The notes beneath the pieces are model-generated. The model ran no database searches and had not been told where the DNA came from. It was given only the letters and a program-made list of their open reading frames with translations. Below, piece after piece: positions 5,946 to 8,761 of a DNA stretch of 8,761 nt. Every line of letters begins with the position of its first letter. The first letter of the stretch is position 1. The position numbers were made by a program, and so were the translations under genes. The DNA comes from Prevotellaceae bacterium (GTDB lineage: Bacteria; Bacteroidota; Bacteroidia; Bacteroidales; UBA932), in NCBI GenBank assembly GCA_031268055.1, contig JAIRXY010000109.1:1-8761 (forward strand), written 5' to 3'.

Positions 5946-6344
5946 TCATGCGTTTGCCCTGTATTCATGTAGCTTTACCCCCTGATTATAAATTGTTTTT
6001 TCAAGAGTTAAGCGATGCTTGCGATTTTCAAAGCGTCCCTGTCGTCCTACTAAAAGGTCTAAAGGGCTGGTTTTAATGCCAATATTATCTATGGTTTCAA
6101 GAATATCGACTGCCAAAAAAGTTGTATTGGGAACATCGTCCGGAACTACTATGTAAATATCAAGGTCGCTATTTTTACGGGGTAACCCGTAAGCATAAGA
6201 GCCAAAAAGATATATAGCTACAGGATTGCAATGTGCTTTTATCGCCGTAGTGATAATGTCCAGCTCGTATTTTATGCTATCAGATTTTATGCTATCAAAC
6301 ATTTCATTTTCATGTATTTGAGCCATAAACTTATTTACAAACAT
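5946..6344 (-). CDS. Small nucleotidyltransferase-domain protein (MNT / MntA family)
   Basis: The ORF has 132 codons and contains the minimal nucleotidyltransferase fold. LFGSYAYG at 46-53 supplies the Gly-Ser of the active site, NSDLDIYIV at 58-66 supplies the Asp60/Asp62 metal ligands, and Asp96 in PLDLLV is a plausible third carboxylate. Such proteins transfer AMP or another nucleotide; many are antitoxins paired with HepT, but no HepT-like gene is adjacent, so the role is unknown. The start is uncertain. Met1 (6344), Met7 (6326) and Met15 (6302) are all possible; a TATGTTTG element overlaps the first ATG, and homologues usually have about 30 residues before GSY, which favours Met15. A 15-bp tandem duplication gives DSIKSDSIK at 17-25. 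The gene is AT-rich compared with ilvD and ilvB and sits between them, suggesting later insertion. Confidence 0.85.
   Translation of the reverse strand: MFVNKFMAQIHENEMFDSIKSDSIKYELDIITTAIKAHCNPVAIYLFGSYAYGLPRKNSDLDIYIVVPDDVPNTTFLAVDILETIDNIGIKTSPLDLLVGRQGRFENRKHRLTLEKTIYNQGVKLHEYRANA
6270..6299. repeat. 15-bp in-frame tandem duplication in the nucleotidyltransferase gene
   Basis: ttttatgctatcaga (6270-6284) is followed by ttttatgctatcaaa (6285-6299), differing at one base. Because 15 is a multiple of three, it duplicates five residues near the N-terminus (DSIK twice). Confidence 0.75.
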
Positions 6345-6345
6345 A
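6338..6345 (-). promoter_or_regulatory. Possible -7 promoter element at the start of the nucleotidyltransferase gene
   Basis: The minus strand reads TATGTTTG (TAnnTTTG) overlapping the first ATG of the ORF. If functional, transcription would begin near 6331 and translation at Met7 or, more likely, Met15. No -33 box is seen at the normal distance, so this is tentative. Confidence 0.25.
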
Positions 6346-6416
6346 CAGAATTATCAGAATAAAAAGGTGCATTTCGAATTATCAATAGCATATTTTTTAT
6401 CGTACAATAGCGATTT

Positions 6417-6456
6417 TAATTCCTAATTCCTAATTCTTAATTCTTAATTCTTAATT
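6417..6456. repeat. Heptanucleotide tandem array (TAATTCY) directly after ilvD
   Basis: Plus-strand units are taattcc twice (6417-6430), taattct three times (6431-6451) and a partial sixth taatt. The array ends two bases from the ilvD stop codon (6458-6460) and fills the proximal part of the spacer to the nucleotidyltransferase gene. It resembles short tandemly repeated repetitive sequences known from other bacteria. Confidence 0.8.
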
Positions 6457-6457
6457 T

Positions 6458-8284
6458 CTACACTATTCTCACTGCTCCTTTGTCTGCCGAGCTGACCATG
6501 CTGGCGTAGGCTTTCAACGCCTTGCTCACCTCGCGCTTGCGCGAAACGGGCGTGTAGGCAAGCTTTCCTCGCGTTTGCTCCTGTGCTTTTCGCTCCGCCA
6601 GCTCTTTGTCCGAAAGCTTTACGTTGATGCTGCGGCGCGGAATATCTATCTCTATTACATCCCCGTTGCGCAGCAGAGCTACCTCGCCGCCTGCCGCCGC
6701 CTCGGGCGATATGTGCCCGATGGACAAGCCCGATGTCCCGCCCGAAAATCGCCCGTCGGTGATAAGCGCGCAGGCCTCGCCCAGCTTCTTACTTTTGATG
6801 TACGAGGTAGGGTATAGCATCTCCTGCATGCCGGGGCCTCCGCGCGGCCCCTCGTAGCGGATAACCACCACATCGCCCGCCTGCACCTGTCCGCCGAGAA
6901 TACCGTCGCACGCCTCCTCCTGCGATTCAAAAACTTTGGCCGTGCCGGTAAAGGTAAGCAGCTTCTCGTTTACCCCCGCCGTTTTTACAATGCAGCCATT
7001 AACGGCAATGTTGCCAAACAACACCGCCAATCCGCCATCCTTGCTGTAGCAGTGTTGCGCGCTACGAATGCAGCCGCTCTCCCTGTTCCTGTCGAGCTCG
7101 CGGTAGGTAGCGCTTTGCGACCCCATCGCCAGCTTTTGCCTGCCGCCGCCGGGTGCGCTCAGATACAGCGCCGCCACCTCCTGAGGTACGTTGGAGCTCA
7201 TAACGTCGTACTTTTCCATTGCCTGCCCCAGCGTAAGCCCGTCGGCGCGGGCTACCGAGGCGTTCACCAACCCTGCGCGGTTGAGCTCGGCCATGATACC
7301 CAGCACGCCTCCCGCGCGGTTAACGTCCTCTATGTGGAAATCGTGCGTGTTGGGCGCAACCTTGCAGAGCACGGGTATTTTTCGCGAGAGCGCGTCAATA
7401 TCCTGCATGGAGAAATCTACGCCGGCCTCCTGCGCTATGGCCAAGAGGTGCAGCACCGTGTTGGACGAGCCGCCCATAGCGATGTCCAGCGTCATAGCGT
7501 TGAGGAATGCGTCGCGGGTGGCAATGGAGCGGGGCAGCACGGCGGCGTTGCTGCGCTCGTAGTACTCGCGCGCCATCTCGACAATGCGCCCGGCCGCCTT
7601 GTCGAGCAGCTTCAGGCGGTTGGCGTGGGTGGCCACCACCGTGCCGTTGCCGGGCAGCGCCAGCCCGATAGCTTCGTTGAGGCAGTTCATGGAGTTGGCG
7701 GTGAACATGCCCGAGCACGACCCGCACGAAGGGCAGGCGCTGCTTTCGATTTGCTGTAGCGCCTCGTCGCTCACGCTTTCGTCGGCGCTCATCACCATAA
7801 CGTCTATCAGGTCGTACTTTCTGTCGCCAACAACGCCGGCCTCCATAGGGCCTCCCGACACAAAAATGGCGGGGATGTTGAGGCGCATGGCCGCCATGAG
7901 CATACCCGGCGTAATCTTGTCGCAGCTGCTGATGCACACCATAGCGTCCACGCAGTGGGCGTTGCACATGTACTCCACGCTGTCGGCTATGAGGTCGCGC
8001 GAGGGGAGCGAGTAGAGCATCCCCTCGTGCCCCATAGCAATGCCGTCGTCTATGGCAATGGTGTTAAATTCGGCGGCAAAGCAGCCGCGCTTTTCTATTT
8101 CGGCCTTTACGCGCTGTCCGGCGCTGTGCAGGTGCACGTGCCCGGGCACCAGCTGCGTGAAAGAGTTGACCACGGCAATAATGGGCTGCCCAATTTGCTC
8201 CGGCTTCATGCCGTTTGCGAGCCACAGGCTGCGCGCTCCCGCCATCCGGCGGCCTTGAGTGGAAGTGGCGCTACGAAGTTTCAT
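6458..8284 (-). CDS. ilvD: Dihydroxy-acid dehydratase
   Basis: This 608-residue iron-sulfur enzyme dehydrates 2,3-dihydroxyisovalerate and 2,3-dihydroxy-3-methylvalerate to the 2-oxoacids that are transaminated to valine and isoleucine. Visible signatures are [18 protein letters not shown] near the N-terminus, DDGIAMGH at 79-86, the cluster ligand in [10 protein letters not shown] (Cys121), [11 protein letters not shown] (184-194) and [10 protein letters not shown] near the C-terminus. The reading frame stays open up to 8335, but I place the start at the ATG 8284-8282 ([18 protein letters not shown]). E. coli IlvD begins the same way, and the extra 17 codons would start inside the U-tract of an upstream terminator. 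It is the first structural gene after an attenuator and presumably heads the transcript that continues to ilvB and ilvN. A heptamer array follows its stop immediately. Confidence 0.96.
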   Translation of the reverse strand: MKLRSATSTQGRRMAGARSLWLANGMKPEQIGQPIIAVVNSFTQLVPGHVHLHSAGQRVKAEIEKRGCFAAEFNTIAIDDGIAMGHEGMLYSLPSRDLIADSVEYMCNAHCVDAMVCISSCDKITPGMLMAAMRLNIPAIFVSGGPMEAGVVGDRKYDLIDVMVMSADESVSDEALQQIESSACPSCGSCSGMFTANSMNCLNEAIGLALPGNGTVVATHANRLKLLDKAAGRIVEMAREYYERSNAAVLPRSIATRDAFLNAMTLDIAMGGSSNTVLHLLAIAQEAGVDFSMQDIDALSRKIPVLCKVAPNTHDFHIEDVNRAGGVLGIMAELNRAGLVNASVARADGLTLGQAMEKYDVMSSNVPQEVAALYLSAPGGGRQKLAMGSQSATYRELDRNRESGCIRSAQHCYSKDGGLAVLFGNIAVNGCIVKTAGVNEKLLTFTGTAKVFESQEEACDGILGGQVQAGDVVVIRYEGPRGGPGMQEMLYPTSYIKSKKLGEACALITDGRFSGGTSGLSIGHISPEAAAGGEVALLRNGDVIEIDIPRRSINVKLSDKELAERKAQEQTRGKLAYTPVSRKREVSKALKAYASMVSSADKGAVRIV

Positions 8285-8336
8285 GTAGATTTTTTTAATT
8301 TTCAGATTATACGAATAACAGCTGACTTCTCCCAAT

Positions 8337-8362
8337 AAAAAACCCCGATGTTGCGTTCGGGG
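8337..8362 (-). terminator. Intrinsic terminator in the ilvD leader (attenuator)
   Basis: The minus strand reads CCCCGA (8362-8357), an 8-nt loop, TCGGGG (8348-8343), then six T (8342-8337). The GC-rich stem with immediate U-tract is a textbook rho-independent terminator. It lies 23 nt after the leader-peptide stop codon and 52 nt before the ilvD ATG, where it would stop transcription before the operon unless prevented. Confidence 0.85.
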
Positions 8363-8463
8363 CTGCTACAATATTTGGCTAAGCTTGCTTACTTTTTTTG
8401 AAGTTCTCGTAAGATTTTTGCGCTACTGCTGTGCTTCAACCCCTCCCGCGCCGGCAGCAAAGC
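8359..8463 (-). promoter_or_regulatory. Candidate antiterminator and competing hairpin of the ilv attenuator
   Basis: Two alternative pairings were found by eye on the minus strand. GGGGTTG (8443-8437) can pair with CAGCCCC (8365-8359; seven pairs, one G-U), which would occupy the 5' arm of the terminator. In competition, GCTTTGCTG (8463-8455) can pair with CAGCAGTAGC (8431-8422; nine pairs, one bulge, one G-U), leaving GGGGTTG in its loop. A ribosome stalled on the Val/Ile codons (8493-8473) would cover the 8463-8455 arm and free the antiterminator strand. No folding energy was computed. Confidence 0.5.
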
Positions 8464-8532
8464 AGGCTCGCGGATAATTTCCACGACGACGACTCGTCCG
8501 ATAGCGCTGAGGATAGCAGGTGCAAGCAGCAT
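8389..8532 (-). CDS. Branched-chain amino acid-rich leader peptide of the ilv operon
   Basis: A 47-codon ORF starts at ATG 8532-8530 and ends at TAA 8391-8389. Its first half is MLLAPAILSAIGRVVVVEII: 11 of 20 residues are Leu, Ile or Val, with four consecutive Val codons and two Ile codons at positions 14-20. The second half is less biased and ends LRELQKK. By analogy with the enterobacterial IlvL and IvbL leaders, it would sense charged tRNA(Val/Ile/Leu). Ribosome stalling at the VVVVEII block under starvation would favour antitermination and expression of ilvD-ilvB-ilvN. It lies between a TATCTTTG promoter element (45 bp upstream) and an intrinsic terminator (23 nt downstream), exactly where a leader peptide should be. 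It has no visible Shine-Dalgarno, as usual in Bacteroidota. That it is translated is inference; the peptide probably has no function of its own. Confidence 0.75.
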   Translation of the reverse strand: MLLAPAILSAIGRVVVVEIIREPALLPAREGLKHSSSAKILRELQKK

Positions 8533-8577
8533 AGCGTTACAACATTTTGAATGTTTACTCTACCAAAAATTACAATA

Positions 8578-8585
8578 CAAAGATA
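8578..8585 (-). promoter_or_regulatory. Candidate -7 promoter element for the ilv leader and operon
   Basis: The minus strand reads TATCTTTG, a perfect TAnnTTTG match. It predicts a transcription start near 8572 and about 40 nt before the leader-peptide ATG. A TTTG -33 box at 19-21 bp is not evident; the upstream sequence is A/T-rich. Confidence 0.5.
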
Positions 8586-8626
8586 AAGCTTTTTTTGTAA
8601 CCTGCATTTTTTTGAAATATTTTTTT

Positions 8627-8634
8627 TATCTTTG
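8627..8634 (+). promoter_or_regulatory. Candidate -7 promoter element for tRNA-Ala
   Basis: TATCTTTG on the plus strand, 26 bp before the mature tRNA 5' end, gives a short pre-tRNA leader. It is the divergent counterpart of the identical element at 8585-8578; the two promoters share the 41-bp A/T-rich stretch between them. No -33 TTTG at standard spacing. Confidence 0.45.
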
Positions 8635-8660
8635 CGCCGTTCAAGTCACGATACCATAAT

Positions 8661-8734
8661 GGGGTGTTAGCTCAGCTGGCCAGAGCGCTTGCATGGCATG
8701 CAAGAGGTCATCGGTTCGACTCCGATACGCTCCA
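8661..8734 (+). tRNA. tRNA-Ala (anticodon GGC)
   Basis: The 74 bases fold as a standard cloverleaf. The acceptor stem pairs GGGGTGT with ACGCTCC, with wobbles at two positions. The D arm contains GCTCAGCTGG...GAGC. The anticodon stem is CTTGC/GCAAG (8688-8692, 8700-8704) around the loop ATGGCAT, placing anticodon GGC at 8695-8697. The T arm is ATCGG-TTCGACT-CCGAT and the discriminator base is A8734. The anticodon reads GCC (and GCU) alanine codons. CCA is not encoded. It is transcribed away from the ilv operon. Confidence 0.95.
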
Positions 8735-8761
8735 CAAGCACAGCGCTGCGCAGCTTTTGCG

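Noticed and set aside
5595..5972. 125-codon plus-strand ORF over the repeat region
   Set aside because: Its translation is built from the palindromic repeat (RKRLQRF-type segments recur from the aaacgc...gcgttt hairpins), and it overlaps the end of the nucleotidyltransferase gene. It is probably an artefact of repeats.
7052..7759. 235-codon plus-strand ORF antisense to ilvD
   Set aside because: Shadow of ilvD: biased Arg/Ala/His/Val composition with no recognisable motif.
8745..8758. Palindrome gctgcgcagc followed by tttt after tRNA-Ala as a terminator
   Set aside because: At most a 3-4 bp stem with only four T; too weak to call, and cut by the window end.

Overview
The window looks like a chromosomal segment of a Bacteroidota bacterium, probably order Bacteroidales. 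The evidence is indirect. Matches to the Bacteroidota -7 promoter element TAnnTTTG lie just upstream of most transcription units, clear Shine-Dalgarno sites are absent, and the gene complement fits. No species is claimed. All protein genes are on the minus strand; only the tRNA gene is on the plus strand.

Layout by coordinate: the 5' end of a DNA methyltransferase gene cut by the window edge (1-167); a membrane acyltransferase of family 3 (396-1535); a single-lipoyl-domain 2-oxoacid dehydrogenase E2 gene (1641-2981); the branched-chain amino acid genes ilvN (3198-3773) and ilvB (3871-5559); a composite palindromic repeat of about 265 bp (5645-5909); a small Mnt-type nucleotidyltransferase gene (5946-6344); ilvD (6458-8284); a leader region with an attenuator (8337-8532); and a divergent tRNA-Ala(GGC) gene (8661-8734).

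The core is a minus-strand ilvD-ilvB-ilvN cluster. IlvB and IlvN form acetohydroxyacid synthase, the first common step of valine, leucine and isoleucine synthesis. IlvD is the dehydratase two steps later. ilvC, the step between them, is not in the window. A nucleotidyltransferase gene and an inverted-repeat element sit between ilvD and ilvB.

The most interesting signal is upstream of ilvD. An unannotated 47-codon ORF (8532 to 8389, minus) has Ile, Leu or Val at 11 of its first 20 residues, including a VVVVEII run. It is followed by an intrinsic terminator (CCCCGA stem, 8-nt loop, six U) about 50 nt before the ilvD start. Two further pairings can be drawn by hand: one sequesters a G-rich strand, and one lets that strand capture the 5' arm of the terminator. 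Together they match the layout of a ribosome-mediated transcription attenuator.

Other structure not explained by genes includes three degenerate heptanucleotide tandem arrays. One is inside the E2 linker, one forms the end of the E2 gene, and one lies directly after ilvD. The repeat between ilvD and ilvB resolves into four related units arranged two forward and two reverse.
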